Shown one piece after another: positions 33,865-43,257 of a stretch of DNA of 64,000 bases. The stretch is from Dehalococcoidia bacterium (GTDB taxonomy: Bacteria; Chloroflexota; Dehalococcoidia; E44-bin15), in assembly GCA_035528575.1 (NCBI GenBank), contig DATKYK010000030.1, positions 1 to 64,000 on the forward strand, written 5' to 3'. How positions within the stretch are numbered: the stretch's first letter is position 1; each line of letters starts with the position of its first letter. The position numbers were made by a program, and so were the translations under genes. Below the pieces are notes generated by a model. That model was not told the DNA's origin. It did not search any database and saw only the letters and a list, made by a program, of their open reading frames with translations.

Positions 33865-33937
33865 AAATACAAATTGACGAACTAGAATGCTTGCAGTATA
33901 CTCTGCAAATGGCTATCAAGTCAAAGGGCCGAGCATA

Positions 33938-35110
33938 ATGGACACCACCCTTTTTATTATCGTCGTTGTTGCTATTGTCTTCGCAGTAATCCTGCGCATT
34001 ATGTTGCGATCCTTCAGACGGCGACAGGCGGGGCGAGATAGGGACGAAGAGTGGAGAAAAGGCGAAGAGGTGTCCTCGCTGGAGAAGACTATTCCGATGG
34101 CAGAGGGCATACCATCGCAGATAGAGACCCGGCTTAAAGAAGTCGAAAAAGCCTTCCATGTGGAGAGTACAACCCCGTTAGCGGAAATTACCCCATCGGA
34201 AAGTAAGACGGATGTTAAAAAAGAGGTTCAAGTCGAAATCTCCCATATCAGTAAATCCTTCGGGGGCAATATGGTGGTACAGGATGTTTCCTTCACCATT
34301 GAGACGGGAGAGGTCTTTGGCCTGGTAGGGCCCAATGGCGCGGGAAAGACCACCACCATAAGGATGCTCATGGACATCATAAGGCCTGACTCCGGGGAGA
34401 TCAGGCTCTTCGGCCAGCCTCTGGGGGAAGAAAGCAAGAACAGAATCGGCTATCTTCCCGAGGAGAGGGGCCTATACCGAAAAATGAGGGTGTCCGATTC
34501 TCTGGTATACCTGGCCAGCCTGAAGGACGTGGAGACAAGGGTTGCTAAGGAGCGGGCGGAGGAGCTACTGAGACAGGTGGATATGCTCCCCCACAAGGAT
34601 AAAAAGGTAAGCGAGTTGAGCCGTGGCATGGGGCAGATCATCCAGTTCCTGGTCACTATTACACACAGTCCGGATCTAATTATCCTCGACGAGCCCTTTG
34701 CCGGACTCGATCCGGTGAACAGGCAGCTCTTGAAGGACATCGTTCTCGGGCTTAAGCGGCAGGGGAAGACGATCATCCTTAGTACCCATATGATGAATGA
34801 GGTGGAGGAGATGTGCGACCGCATCCTAATGATCGACAAGGGGCACGTTGTCCTCTATGGGAACCTGGCTGAGATAAAATGGCGCTTCCGCAACAACTCC
34901 GTATTTGTGGATTGCGATGGTGATATCGGTGAGCTTGAGGGGGTAAGCGGCAGAAAGGAACACGGCAAATATGTGGAGCTATTCCTCGATGGCGACACCC
35001 CTCCTCAGAATATACTCAGCCAGCTTGTAGCAAGAAATCTCAGAGTAGATCGCTTCGAGGTTTCCACTCCGTCTCTAAATGAGATATTCATTCAGGTTGT
35101 GAAGCAATGA
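33938..35110 (+). CDS. ABC transporter ATP-binding protein with N-terminal membrane helix (NatA-like)
   Basis: About 390 residues from ATG at 33938; an upstream in-frame start at 33887 overlaps the divergent nadE promoter region. Residues 1-20 are a membrane helix (TLFIIVVVAIVFAVILRIML), unusual for this family, followed by a charged linker to about 95. The ATPase has Walker A GPNGAGKTT, signature LSRGMGQ in place of LSGGQ, Walker B LIILDEPFAGLD and switch His in STHMMNE. It overlaps the permease gene by 4 bases (ATGA). The pair forms an exporter of the ABC-2 type; substrate unknown (sodium, drugs or lipids in relatives). Confidence 0.85.
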   Translation: MDTTLFIIVVVAIVFAVILRIMLRSFRRRQAGRDRDEEWRKGEEVSSLEKTIPMAEGIPSQIETRLKEVEKAFHVESTTPLAEITPSESKTDVKKEVQVEISHISKSFGGNMVVQDVSFTIETGEVFGLVGPNGAGKTTTIRMLMDIIRPDSGEIRLFGQPLGEESKNRIGYLPEERGLYRKMRVSDSLVYLASLKDVETRVAKERAEELLRQVDMLPHKDKKVSELSRGMGQIIQFLVTITHSPDLIILDEPFAGLDPVNRQLLKDIVLGLKRQGKTIILSTHMMNEVEEMCDRILMIDKGHVVLYGNLAEIKWRFRNNSVFVDCDGDIGELEGVSGRKEHGKYVELFLDGDTPPQNILSQLVARNLRVDRFEVSTPSLNEIFIQVVKQ

Positions 35111-36327
35111 AGAAGACATGGACCATTGCAAGGCACGAATTTATAACCACCATAAGGAGAATATCCTACATCCTGCTTACTTTAAGCTTCCCTGTTCTAG
35201 GTCTGCTGGGGATACTGATCTATACAGGTGTCACACAGTGGGGTGGTGAAGGCCCGCCACCTGAGGATTTAAAGGTCGGCTATGTTGATAATACAGGCAT
35301 GTTCGATGAATATACCGACCCTGATGGTGTTGTTTTCATTCTTTATGACACCAGCGATGAGGCCAGAGAGGCGCTGTTTATTGAAGAGATCAGCGAGTAT
35401 TTTATCATTCCTGAGAACTACTTAGAAATGGGGCTGATCGAGAGATATACCACGGAGCGGGAGCTGGGGCTGCCGGGCGCAACTATGGTGCTAATGGAAG
35501 ACTTTCTCATTGCCAATCTTCTTTCCGGGGAGGTGAGCGATGAAGTTCTGCAGCGGGCACAGTCCCCAATGCTGTCAGTATCCACTAGACTGGATCCAGA
35601 AACGGGAGAGGTCATACCTGCGGAGAGCGAGTTTGCCGCCTTTGCCATGCCATACATCTTTGCCCTACTATTCATGATGTCCCTATTCTTTACCTCGGGA
35701 TATTTGCTTCAAGGGGTCAGCGAGGAGAAGGAGAATCGACTCATTGAAATTTTGTTGTCCTCGGTCTCGGCTAGACAACTGTTGACTGGAAAGGTAATAG
35801 GGCTCGGTGCTGCCGGGCTGATTCAGATAGTGATATGGCTTATCTCTGCCATGGCACTGCTCGCTATTGCCTCGCTATCTATTTCGCTACCCGAGGGGCT
35901 CACCATTCCTATCGGCCTCTTCATCTTTGGTATCATTTATTTCATCCTCGGGTACCTTCTCTTTGGCATTATGATGACCACTCTAGGCTCCATCGGCTCT
36001 ACCGCCAGGGAGAGCAGCCAGTGGACAGGTATAATCGTCATGCCGGCAGTAGTCCCTCTAGTCCTCGTTGGCCTTTTCGGCAGCAACCCCGATCACATCA
36101 TCTTCACCATTTTCACCCTTTTCCCATTGACTGCTCCGGTAGCGGCTATAATGAAGCTTAGCATTGGCGCACTCCCCATCTGGGAGCTACTGCTTAGCCT
36201 TGCTATACTCATTGCCTCGATTTTGGGGGCAATGTGGCTTGCCGCCCGGGTTTTTCGCACCTTCCTGCTGATGTATGGCAAGCGTCCCAGCTTGAGAGAG
36301 ATGCGCAGGTATATCCGAGAGGGTTGA
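35107..36327 (+). CDS. ABC-2 type permease (NatB-like)
   Basis: 406 residues. A first membrane helix (about 19-40, ILLTLSFPVLGLLGILIYTG), a large extracellular loop to about 170, then five C-terminal helices, including FAMPYIFALLFMMSLFFTSG, VIGLGAAGLIQIVIWLIS, FIFGIIYFILGYLLFGIMM and LLLSLAILIASILGAMWLAA. SEEKENRLIEILLSSVS is the cytoplasmic coupling motif typical of NatB/ABC-2 permeases. It overlaps the ATPase gene, so the two subunits are made together. Exported substrate not predictable. Confidence 0.88.
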   Translation: MKKTWTIARHEFITTIRRISYILLTLSFPVLGLLGILIYTGVTQWGGEGPPPEDLKVGYVDNTGMFDEYTDPDGVVFILYDTSDEAREALFIEEISEYFIIPENYLEMGLIERYTTERELGLPGATMVLMEDFLIANLLSGEVSDEVLQRAQSPMLSVSTRLDPETGEVIPAESEFAAFAMPYIFALLFMMSLFFTSGYLLQGVSEEKENRLIEILLSSVSARQLLTGKVIGLGAAGLIQIVIWLISAMALLAIASLSISLPEGLTIPIGLFIFGIIYFILGYLLFGIMMTTLGSIGSTARESSQWTGIIVMPAVVPLVLVGLFGSNPDHIIFTIFTLFPLTAPVAAIMKLSIGALPIWELLLSLAILIASILGAMWLAARVFRTFLLMYGKRPSLREMRRYIREG

Positions 36328-36718
36328 TTTGCCCTTTCCGCCCATTTCGCCATTTTTACCTTTTACAGAATGAAATCGGTAATTAATATTTTTTCCTCTG
36401 GTTAAAATTATATCGACTATAGTAGATATCTCGTACCTATAACCCTATCTAAATCAACATCGACTATAGTAGTGGGCAATGGTAGAATAATACCAGCCTC
36501 GGGGAAGGGAAAAGGTCTTTACCTATCATGGAGAGGTGGAAGAGGAGAGCCAAGAGAGGTTGAGTACCATCTAGAACAATAGATGATGTCTTATTGGCCT
36601 AAGGGATCATTAAGAAGGTTGCTGAATCAATAAATAGTTGAAAGTGAGGCGTTTGGAGCATTTATTCCTAGAATACCTGTGAAGTTGTAAAAAAGGAATA
36701 TTTAGGAACCAAAAAGAA
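36328..36718. other. Intergenic region upstream of mnmG with a repeated 14-mer
   Basis: ATCGACTATAGTAG occurs at 36411-36424 and 36459-36472, 48 bases apart, in AT-rich DNA; each contains the near-palindrome CTATAGTAG. Possible operators or promoter elements for mnmG. No gene was found. Confidence 0.4.
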
Positions 36719-38578
36719 ATGTATGAGGTTATTGTTGTTGGAGCGGGGCACGCTGGCTGCGAGGCGGCCCTGGCAGCAGCGCGGATGGGCTGCAGAACGC
36801 TCCTTCTTACCATAAATCTGGACAACGTCGCCCTCATGCCCTGTAATCCCTCAATAGGCGGACCGGCCAAGGGCCATCTGGTACGGGAGATCGATGCCCT
36901 GGGGGGTGAGATGGCCCGTAATATCGACCGCACCTTCATCCAGATCAGGGTGTTGAATACAGGTAAGGGACCTGCGGTTCAAGCGCTCCGGGCTCAGGCG
37001 GACAAAAAAAGCTATAGCTTGGCGATGAAATATACCCTGGAGCGTCAGCGGAACCTGGATATAAAACAGGCGCTTGTGGATGATATTGGCGTGAAGAATT
37101 CCATCCTCTGGGTAAAAACGAACATCGGCATGGTATACGAGGGGATGAGTGTGGTGCTCACCACGGGGACCTCACTAGCCGGTCAAGTCATTATAGGTGA
37201 CAGGAGCTATTCGGCAGGGAGGGCAGGGGAGTTCCCTGCAGAAAAACTGTCTACCAGCCTGCGCTCCCTCGGTTTTAACTTGGGAAGGCTTAAGACGGGT
37301 ACGCCGCCCCGAATCGATGCCCGAACCATAGATTTTGAGCGCACCATCATTCAGCCCGGTAGCGAGGTACCGCTCTATTTCAGCATGTGGGCAGAGAGGG
37401 TGACACACTCCAAGTTCCCCCAGCCAAACCCGGTTTATCCTCTGGCCCCTTCACCATGGAGACCTCAGTTGCCATGCTACTTGGTCTACACCAACGGGAA
37501 AACCCATGAGATAATACGGAAAAATCTGGATCGCGCTCCCCTGTTCACTGGCCTTATCCACGGCATCGGTCCCAGGTACTGCCCATCCATTGAAGATAAA
37601 ATCGTTAAATTTGATCACAAGGATTCACATCCCCTCTTCCTTGAGCCTGAGGGATGGGAGACCAACGAGGTCTATGTTCAGGGGGCTAATACAAGCCTAC
37701 CCGAGGATGTGCAGCTTGAGATGCTGCGCACCATACCAGCACTTAGGCGGGTGGAGATAGTGAGAGTGGGCTACGCCATCGAATACGATTATTTGCCTCC
37801 CAATCAGCTCTCGGCTAATCTGGAAACCAGGCTTGTTCCGGGCCTGTTCTTCGCCGGACAGATCAATGGCACCACCGGATATGAGGAGGCGGCAGGACAG
37901 GGGCTCATCGCCGGGATAAATGCTTCCCTCAGAGTGAAGGGAAGGCCTCCCATTTTAGTGCGGCGGGACCAGGGTTATATTGGGGTGATGATAGATGACC
38001 TGGTGACCAAGGAGCTTACCGAGCCCTATCGCCTGTTTACCTCGAGAGCGGAGTATCGGCTGCTACTTCGACAGGATAACGCTGACCTCAGGCTCACCCC
38101 CCTTGGCTACGAGGTGGGTCTTGTCAATATAGAGCGCTATAAGGTGGTGGAAGAGAAGCGCCAGGCTATCGCAGGGGAGCTTGAGCGGTTGGAAAGGAGC
38201 TATATCAATCGAGAGGGGCACAGCGTGAGCGCTCTGGAATTACTGCGTCGCCCTGATGCTAGCTATCAAACCCTGGTTTCTTTGGGCTTTGGCTCACGTG
38301 GCTTGAAGGTCGATGAGATGGAGGAAGTAGAGATCGAGGCTAAGTATGCCGGCTATATTAAAAAGCAGGAGGTCGCTGTGACGCGCATGGCGAGGCTAGA
38401 GACGAGGCATATCCCACAGCGGTTTGACTATGATGGTATCGCTGGACTGCGCTATGAGGCGCGGCAGAAGCTTAGCCGGCTTCAGCCAGCGACGCTGGGA
38501 CAAGCCTCCCGTGTCGATGGCGTTACCCCCGCCGATGTGGCGGTACTAATGGTATACTTAGAGAGGGGACGCCAGTGA
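36719..38578 (+). CDS. mnmG: tRNA uridine-5-carboxymethylaminomethyl modification enzyme MnmG (GidA)
   Basis: 619 residues. FAD-binding motif [19 protein letters not shown] (about 6-24), the family hallmarks [20 protein letters not shown] and [51 protein letters not shown] (C-terminal FAD segment) and the C-terminal helical tRNA-binding region. With MnmE it modifies U34 of tRNAs reading split codon boxes; mnmE is not in this window. The start follows a weak AAAAAGAA. A stem-loop follows the stop. Confidence 0.96.
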   Translation: MYEVIVVGAGHAGCEAALAAARMGCRTLLLTINLDNVALMPCNPSIGGPAKGHLVREIDALGGEMARNIDRTFIQIRVLNTGKGPAVQALRAQADKKSYSLAMKYTLERQRNLDIKQALVDDIGVKNSILWVKTNIGMVYEGMSVVLTTGTSLAGQVIIGDRSYSAGRAGEFPAEKLSTSLRSLGFNLGRLKTGTPPRIDARTIDFERTIIQPGSEVPLYFSMWAERVTHSKFPQPNPVYPLAPSPWRPQLPCYLVYTNGKTHEIIRKNLDRAPLFTGLIHGIGPRYCPSIEDKIVKFDHKDSHPLFLEPEGWETNEVYVQGANTSLPEDVQLEMLRTIPALRRVEIVRVGYAIEYDYLPPNQLSANLETRLVPGLFFAGQINGTTGYEEAAGQGLIAGINASLRVKGRPPILVRRDQGYIGVMIDDLVTKELTEPYRLFTSRAEYRLLLRQDNADLRLTPLGYEVGLVNIERYKVVEEKRQAIAGELERLERSYINREGHSVSALELLRRPDASYQTLVSLGFGSRGLKVDEMEEVEIEAKYAGYIKKQEVAVTRMARLETRHIPQRFDYDGIAGLRYEARQKLSRLQPATLGQASRVDGVTPADVAVLMVYLERGRQ

Positions 38579-38582
38579 ATCA

Positions 38583-38602
38583 CCCCTCAGTAAGCTGAGG
38601 GG
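38583..38602. repeat. REP-like palindrome 1
   Basis: CCCCTCAG-TAAG-CTGAGGGG, a perfect 8-bp stem just after the mnmG stop. With its flanks (gaatcacc and gcatctg) it matches the reverse complement of 48547-48566 and surroundings. May act as terminator; the T-run is missing. Confidence 0.65.
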
Positions 38603-38818
38603 CATCTGAAAGCTGTAGAATATGCGTAGTTGGAGGGAGTTCTCATTGTAGGTTTGATATTTAATATATTTCCGTCTGGACTTGTGTATCCAGAACAGGT
38701 GGTACTTAAGGTCAAAAACGGCATACTTCGTCTTTATAATTCCCATGTCGCAGTTATACAAGAAAAGGCTTTATTAAGGCAAGCGCCACTAACTTGCCTT
38801 GTGGCAAGCCGCTTTACT

Positions 38819-38838
38819 CCCGCTAGCAAGCTGACGGG
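38819..38838. repeat. REP-like palindrome 2
   Basis: CCCGCTAGCAAGCTGACGGG, sharing the AGCAAGCTGA core with the elements near 48437 and 48547. It ends 18 bases before the ATG of the ArsA-like gene. Another hairpin, aaggcaag...cttgcctt, lies at 38776-38800. Confidence 0.6.
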
Positions 38839-38856
38839 TATCCAGCAGGAGGTTTT

Positions 38857-39750
38857 ATGAAAAAAGATGTTGTAATGTTTTGCGGTAAGGGAGGGGTGGG
38901 CAAGACAACCTGTGCCGCAGCCACCGCTATGCATTATGCCACCGAGGGAAAGGAGACCCTGATTATATCAACCGACTTCACCCCATCGCTGAGGGATATT
39001 TTTAAGATTGAAGCGGGGCAGAAACCGGTAAAAATTGTTGACCGGCTCTATCTGGATGAAATTGGCTCTAAGGAAGTGGAACAGTTGTGGGACAAGAAGT
39101 TTGGCCCCGAGGTTTACGAGGTGTTTTCCACTGTGGTGGACATCGGCTATGAAGAGTTTGTCGCCTTCGTCACTACCATACTGCCCGGGATTAGGGACGA
39201 GTTCATGGTCGATTATATAAGGGAACTCAGCGAATCCGGGGAATATGAGAGGCTGGTGTGGGATACTGCCCCTGCTGGTCAAACGCTTGGGCTGCTCAGG
39301 ATGCCGTCGCTGGTAAATCAACATTTGAAGCCGGCCCCTCGTATCTACTCTAGACTCAGGGCTTCGAAAAAAACGAAGCGCTCAGTCCTTGATGTTATAA
39401 AAAGGTGGGAGGAATTGTCCAATAGGGATATGGAGTTTTTGAAGACCGGGGTTGAGTTCAATCTGGTTACAATACCGGAGGCGCTGGCAGTGCGCCAACT
39501 CGATGGTATTTTTAGTGAGTTCCGAAGCTATAGCCTTAATATCGACCACATAATTATCAATCAGGTAGTGAAGCAGCCCGATTCGGATTTTCTCCGTACC
39601 AAGGCGACTATGCAGCGGGGCTATATTTCAGAAATATCAGCTAGATTTAGTTGTAATAAACGGGTTCTTCCCATGTTTCCCTATGAGATAACAGGGATGG
39701 ATAGGTTATTAGAGGTGGAGAGGGTTCTATTCGGTAATAGCTATTTCTAA
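38857..39750 (+). CDS. ArsA/Get3-family ATPase
   Basis: 297 residues. The deviant Walker A CGKGGVGKTTCAAATAMHYA (9-28) and DFTPSLRDIF mark the ArsA/Get3 branch of the SIMIBI NTPases. The switch segment is WDTAPAGQTLGLLRMPSLV, close to the family's DTAPTGHTLRLLxxP. Bacterial single-domain members without ArsB neighbours are of unknown role, probably protein targeting or maturation rather than arsenite export. AGGAGGTTTT precedes the ATG. No arsenic genes are nearby. Confidence 0.88.
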   Translation: MKKDVVMFCGKGGVGKTTCAAATAMHYATEGKETLIISTDFTPSLRDIFKIEAGQKPVKIVDRLYLDEIGSKEVEQLWDKKFGPEVYEVFSTVVDIGYEEFVAFVTTILPGIRDEFMVDYIRELSESGEYERLVWDTAPAGQTLGLLRMPSLVNQHLKPAPRIYSRLRASKKTKRSVLDVIKRWEELSNRDMEFLKTGVEFNLVTIPEALAVRQLDGIFSEFRSYSLNIDHIIINQVVKQPDSDFLRTKATMQRGYISEISARFSCNKRVLPMFPYEITGMDRLLEVERVLFGNSYF

Positions 39751-39874
39751 CGGAGCCGGCGTTTCTGAAAGGACGAGGAGATAAGGGGGATCAAGGTGGA
39801 GATGACCATAGTTGGTGGTGGGATTACCTGGCAAGCTTGACCGCTAGTGCACTATGGGCTAGAATGATAGTGGT

Positions 39875-40114
39875 ATGCCGATATATGAATATTTCTGCTC
39901 CGATTGTGATGCCAAGTTCGAGTTGAGGCGCTCCTTCAGCGAGTCCGGTGAGGCTGTCTCGTGCCCCAAGTGCCAGGCATCAACCAAAAAGCTGTTCTCC
40001 TCTTTTGCCGCTTTCTCCAAGGGTGAAAGTGGCGAGTCCAGATCGATAGCGGGCGATGCCTGTAGCAGCACCTGCCCGGCTACAAGCTGTGCCACCTGTG
40101 GAACAGGCATTTAA
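39875..40114 (+). CDS. FmdB-type zinc-ribbon protein
   Basis: 79 residues. MPIYEYFCSDCDAKFELRRS with a second CPKC forms the FmdB/CxxC_CxxC zinc ribbon. The tail is low-complexity (Ser, Ala) with extra CxxxC-type cysteines (CSSTCPATSCATCGTG), usual in this family. Members are thought to be regulators (fmdB near formamidase or amidase genes), but this is not proven. It ends in a 4-base convergent overlap with the DUF1461 gene. Confidence 0.8.
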   Translation: MPIYEYFCSDCDAKFELRRSFSESGEAVSCPKCQASTKKLFSSFAAFSKGESGESRSIAGDACSSTCPATSCATCGTGI

Positions 40115-40791
40115 ACCCTTGTCTTTCTCCATCTGCGTATAAAAAAGCCTCCGAGGCCACCGATCACCAACGCTTCCACCACTATAGCACCGATGATGAA
40201 AAGCGCGGCATCGTAAAAGAAGCCCCCGGTGAAAATCTGTGGGAGGTAACCGGAGAGTATCCACGAATCACCGCTGAAGAAGAGGTGGTGAAATGTGGTG
40301 AAAAGCCAATCGAAGTCAGCCAGCGCCGCGATCCCCACAAAAGCGAGCAGGGCTATCGTAAGGATACTGCCGCCGACAATCATCCTTATAATTGGTGGCG
40401 TAAAACGCTTCCGCTGCCATATGAAGCCAGCAAGAGCGAATATGATTAGGTAGACAAGGGTGGCTTGCTGAACACAATAGCAAAGCACGATAAGGCTCCT
40501 GACATCTTCGAGGTGGACGACCTCGCGCTCATTGAATATTTCGAACTCCTCTCCACCATTCCCTGTGTTGAAGTAGTGAATTAATCCCTGTGCCACGTCG
40601 AGCAGTTCCTCATCGCTGAATCCCGTTTTCTCGCTCACCATGTATTTATTGAAGCCGTATTCATAGAGTCGTATCTCATTGACCGCCCAGCGCAGATTGG
40701 TTGTAATCAGAAAAAACGGGATGCAGAGTATAAAGAGACCTATCCCAAGGGTACCGAGAAATCTTAGGGGCCTATTTTTAACCATGGGCAC
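40111..40791 (-). CDS. TIGR01906/DUF1461-type integral membrane protein
   Basis: 226 residues with four membrane helices: about 9-29 (LGTLGIGLFILCIPFFLITT), 102-124 (LIVLCYCVQQATLVYLIIFA), 135-157 and 192-215 (FYDAALFIIGAIVVEALVIG). The extracellular loop after helix 1 has the family phrase YEYGFNKY...TGFSDEELLDVAQGLIHYF and FNEREVVHLEDVR, conserved in this family of unknown function. Start GTG at 40791, with an internal ATG at 40785. Divergent from mazG. Confidence 0.85.
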   Translation of the reverse strand: MPMVKNRPLRFLGTLGIGLFILCIPFFLITTNLRWAVNEIRLYEYGFNKYMVSEKTGFSDEELLDVAQGLIHYFNTGNGGEEFEIFNEREVVHLEDVRSLIVLCYCVQQATLVYLIIFALAGFIWQRKRFTPPIIRMIVGGSILTIALLAFVGIAALADFDWLFTTFHHLFFSGDSWILSGYLPQIFTGGFFYDAALFIIGAIVVEALVIGGLGGFFIRRWRKTRV

Positions 40792-40814
40792 ATACTAATA
40801 AAGTATGCTTCTGC

Positions 40815-40844
40815 TTGTCAATTCGGGGGCTTGACCGATATAAT
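40815..40844 (+). promoter_or_regulatory. Promoter of mazG
   Basis: TTGTCA (40815-40820), 18-base spacer, TATAAT (40839-40844), 28 bases before the TTG start. Confidence 0.6.
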
Positions 40845-40872
40845 ACGGGCGAAGACGGTATAGAGGCATAAT

Positions 40873-41643
40873 TTGGAAAGCTTTGATGAACTGGTAGCGA
40901 TTATCGGCAGGCTACGCAGCCCTAATGGTTGTCCCTGGGATCGGGAACAGACCCATTCCTCCCTCAAGGGTAACCTCACCGAGGAGACCTATGAGGTTCT
41001 GGAGGCTATTGATGAGGGTGATATGGGTAGGCTCTGCGAGGAGCTTGGTGACCTGCTTATGCAGATCGTGCTCCACGCACAGATTGCCAGCGAGGGGGGT
41101 GATTTCAATATCGACGACGTAACCCGCAGCATTAGCACTAAGCTAATCCGGCGTCACCCTCATGTATTTGGCGATGCCGAAGCTGAGGATGCACAGCAGG
41201 TCATTGCCAACTGGGAGGTGCTGAAGCGGGAGGAAGGCAAGGGCTCGCTCCTTTCCGGCCTGCCTAAAGATATGCCGGCGCTGGCATACTCTCAAGCTGT
41301 GGGGCGTCGTGTCGCCCGCGTGGGCTTTGACTGGGAGGATTTGACGGGCATTGTCGAGAAACTGGCTGAGGAGGTGGCGGAGTTCAGCGAAGCAATCGAG
41401 CACCAGCAGCGGGTGCGGGAGTTTGGCGATTTGCTTTTTACCCTGGCAAATATCGCTCGCCATATTGATATCGACCCCGAGGCCGCTCTGCGCGGGGCCA
41501 ACGAGCGATTCTACCGCAGGTTTTCCCATATGGAAGAGGTATGCCAGAAGAGAGGCATATCGCTTTCCAGCCTGTCCCTGAAGGAGCAGAACGCTCTATG
41601 GGAGCAGGCGAAGCGGGTGGAGTCCGAAAGAGAAGCGATATGA
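40873..41643 (+). CDS. mazG: Nucleoside triphosphate pyrophosphohydrolase MazG
   Basis: 256 residues with two MazG-type helical domains. The N-terminal domain reads LRSPNGCPWDREQTHSSLKG and LTEETYEVLEAID...GRLCEELGDLLMQ, giving the metal-binding EExxE...ExxD set. A second set EEVAEFSEAI...EFGDLLFTLANIAR occurs after 150. The family removes aberrant or excess NTPs. The start codon is TTG (40873-40875), giving the typical MESFDELVAII. It is followed closely by tRNA-Pro on the other strand. Confidence 0.94.
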   Translation: MESFDELVAIIGRLRSPNGCPWDREQTHSSLKGNLTEETYEVLEAIDEGDMGRLCEELGDLLMQIVLHAQIASEGGDFNIDDVTRSISTKLIRRHPHVFGDAEAEDAQQVIANWEVLKREEGKGSLLSGLPKDMPALAYSQAVGRRVARVGFDWEDLTGIVEKLAEEVAEFSEAIEHQQRVREFGDLLFTLANIARHIDIDPEAALRGANERFYRRFSHMEEVCQKRGISLSSLSLKEQNALWEQAKRVESEREAI

Positions 41644-41652
41644 GCGAAAATC

Positions 41653-41731
<79 letters not shown>

Positions 41732-41794
41732 ATGGTTACTACCGTCACAAATCTTACAGGAAGCTAAGCCTCGGACCTCCCCGATCAGATCGGG

Positions 41795-41823
41795 GCGCGC
41801 TAACCGGACTGCGCTACGCCCCG
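41795..41823 (-). pseudogene. Orphan 5' part of tRNA-Pro
   Basis: A perfect 29-bp copy of the tRNA-Pro 5' end (41703-41731), covering acceptor 5' strand and D arm, in the same orientation. It is preceded by a hairpin CCCCGATC/GATCGGGG at 41779-41795. It probably marks an old integration whose body has been lost. Confidence 0.85.
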
Positions 41824-42027
41824 TAGCAATCATTATAACCCTGGATACTAACGTTAGCAAGCCAGTGTACTCCTTCAGTACATTAGTGTTATGTCGACGT
41901 TTGCCTGTTGTGGCTGTCATCTCTAGTGAAGCGAATCAGTATTACATATATAACCTATCTATCTGAACCTGATCAGCTATATAGCTATCTTGCATATATT
42001 AATGGTTGTTGCTATATTAATAAAACC

Positions 42028-43236
42028 GTGAAATACTGCGTGCTGATAATTGATGGTGCCGCCGGCTGGCCGCTTCCGGAGCGGGAGCAGAAGACCTGTC
42101 TTGAGCTAGCGAAAACCCCAAACCTGGACAGGATGGCCCGTGAGGGCGTTATTGGTTTGGTACGCACAGTGCCGCCTGGGATGGAGCCCTCCAGCGCCTG
42201 CGCCTGCATGTCGCTGCTAGGATACGACCCAATAGTATACTATCGCGGCAGGAGTGCCATCGAGGCCAAAAGCATAGGCATCCCTGTCAGTAATGGTGAA
42301 GTCGTCTTTCGCTGCAATCTGGTTGCCGTTCAGGATGGAAAGATGTGGAGCTATTGCTCAGGTCATATATCTAGCGATGAAGGTCGTGCCCTGATAGCCG
42401 CCATTGAGGAGGGTCTCGGAAGTGACATAGTACACTTCTACCCTGGTATCGGTTACAGACATATATGCAAGATAGCAGGGCACGAGGAAACGCTTCTTGC
42501 TACGTGCACTCCGCCGCATGATATCCCCAATAAGCTTGTAGCGGAGTTTATGCCAGATGGGCAGGGAAGTGACCTGTTGCGGGAGCTGATGCACCGCTCC
42601 CAGAATGTATTACGGGATCATCCGGTGAACCTCGAGCGAAAATCTCGCGGCGAGATACCTGCCACAATGATCTGGCTCTTCTGGGGTAGTGGACGGATAC
42701 CTGATCTGATACCATTCAAAGAGCGTTATGGTTTGGATGCAGCGATGACATCGGGGGTTGACTTGTTGCGCGGACTCGCTATGATGGCGGAGATTGAGTT
42801 ATTAGAAATCTCCGGGGTGACCGATGGTCTGGATAACGATTTTGCAGCCCAGGTAGTGGGGGCACTGGAGGCGCTTGCGGAAAACGACCTCGTGGTTATC
42901 CACATCGAGGCACCGGATGAGGCTGCCCACTCTGGCTCCATTGATGATAAAATAGATGCCATCCAGCGGGTGGACCGAGAGGTGGTGAGTAGCCTGCTTC
43001 TATGGGAAGAGCGGGGAGGTAAGAAAACGGGAGAGGACCTTAGAATGCTGATCATGCCCGACCACGCCACGCCCATTGCCGTTCAAACACACACACCGGA
43101 GCCGGTTCCATTTATGCTGTGGGGGCAGGGTTTTGAAGCCAATGGGGCGAAACGACTTACCGAAGAAGAGGCGAAGAAAACCGGTTTATTTATTGCGGAG
43201 GGGCATACAATAATGGGTAGGCATATACAGGTGTAA
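42028..43236 (+). CDS. ApgM-like 2,3-bisphosphoglycerate-independent phosphoglycerate mutase family; possibly a homoserine kinase
   Basis: 402 residues from GTG at 42028 (MKYCVLIIDGAAGWP). The alkaline-phosphatase-like fold of archaeal-type iPGM is recognisable by TPNLDRMAREGVIGLVRTVP, PSSACACMSLLGYDP, RGRSAIEA, IHIEAPDEAAHSG and MPDHATP. A subfamily of these proteins is annotated as proposed homoserine kinase (TIGR02535-type) where it lies beside threonine-pathway genes. Here aspartate kinase follows 21 bases downstream, so a homoserine kinase role is a real alternative to glycolytic mutase. The second Asp of the N-terminal DGxxD motif is Gly. Confidence 0.8.
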   Translation: MKYCVLIIDGAAGWPLPEREQKTCLELAKTPNLDRMAREGVIGLVRTVPPGMEPSSACACMSLLGYDPIVYYRGRSAIEAKSIGIPVSNGEVVFRCNLVAVQDGKMWSYCSGHISSDEGRALIAAIEEGLGSDIVHFYPGIGYRHICKIAGHEETLLATCTPPHDIPNKLVAEFMPDGQGSDLLRELMHRSQNVLRDHPVNLERKSRGEIPATMIWLFWGSGRIPDLIPFKERYGLDAAMTSGVDLLRGLAMMAEIELLEISGVTDGLDNDFAAQVVGALEALAENDLVVIHIEAPDEAAHSGSIDDKIDAIQRVDREVVSSLLLWEERGGKKTGEDLRMLIMPDHATPIAVQTHTPEPVPFMLWGQGFEANGAKRLTEEEAKKTGLFIAEGHTIMGRHIQV

Positions 43237-43257
43237 CGATTTAATTTAGAGGATAAA

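Noticed and set aside
38857-39750. Arsenite efflux ATPase
   Set aside because: No ArsB, ArsR or ArsC gene is near, and single-domain ArsA/Get3 proteins have other roles; kept as family-level call only.
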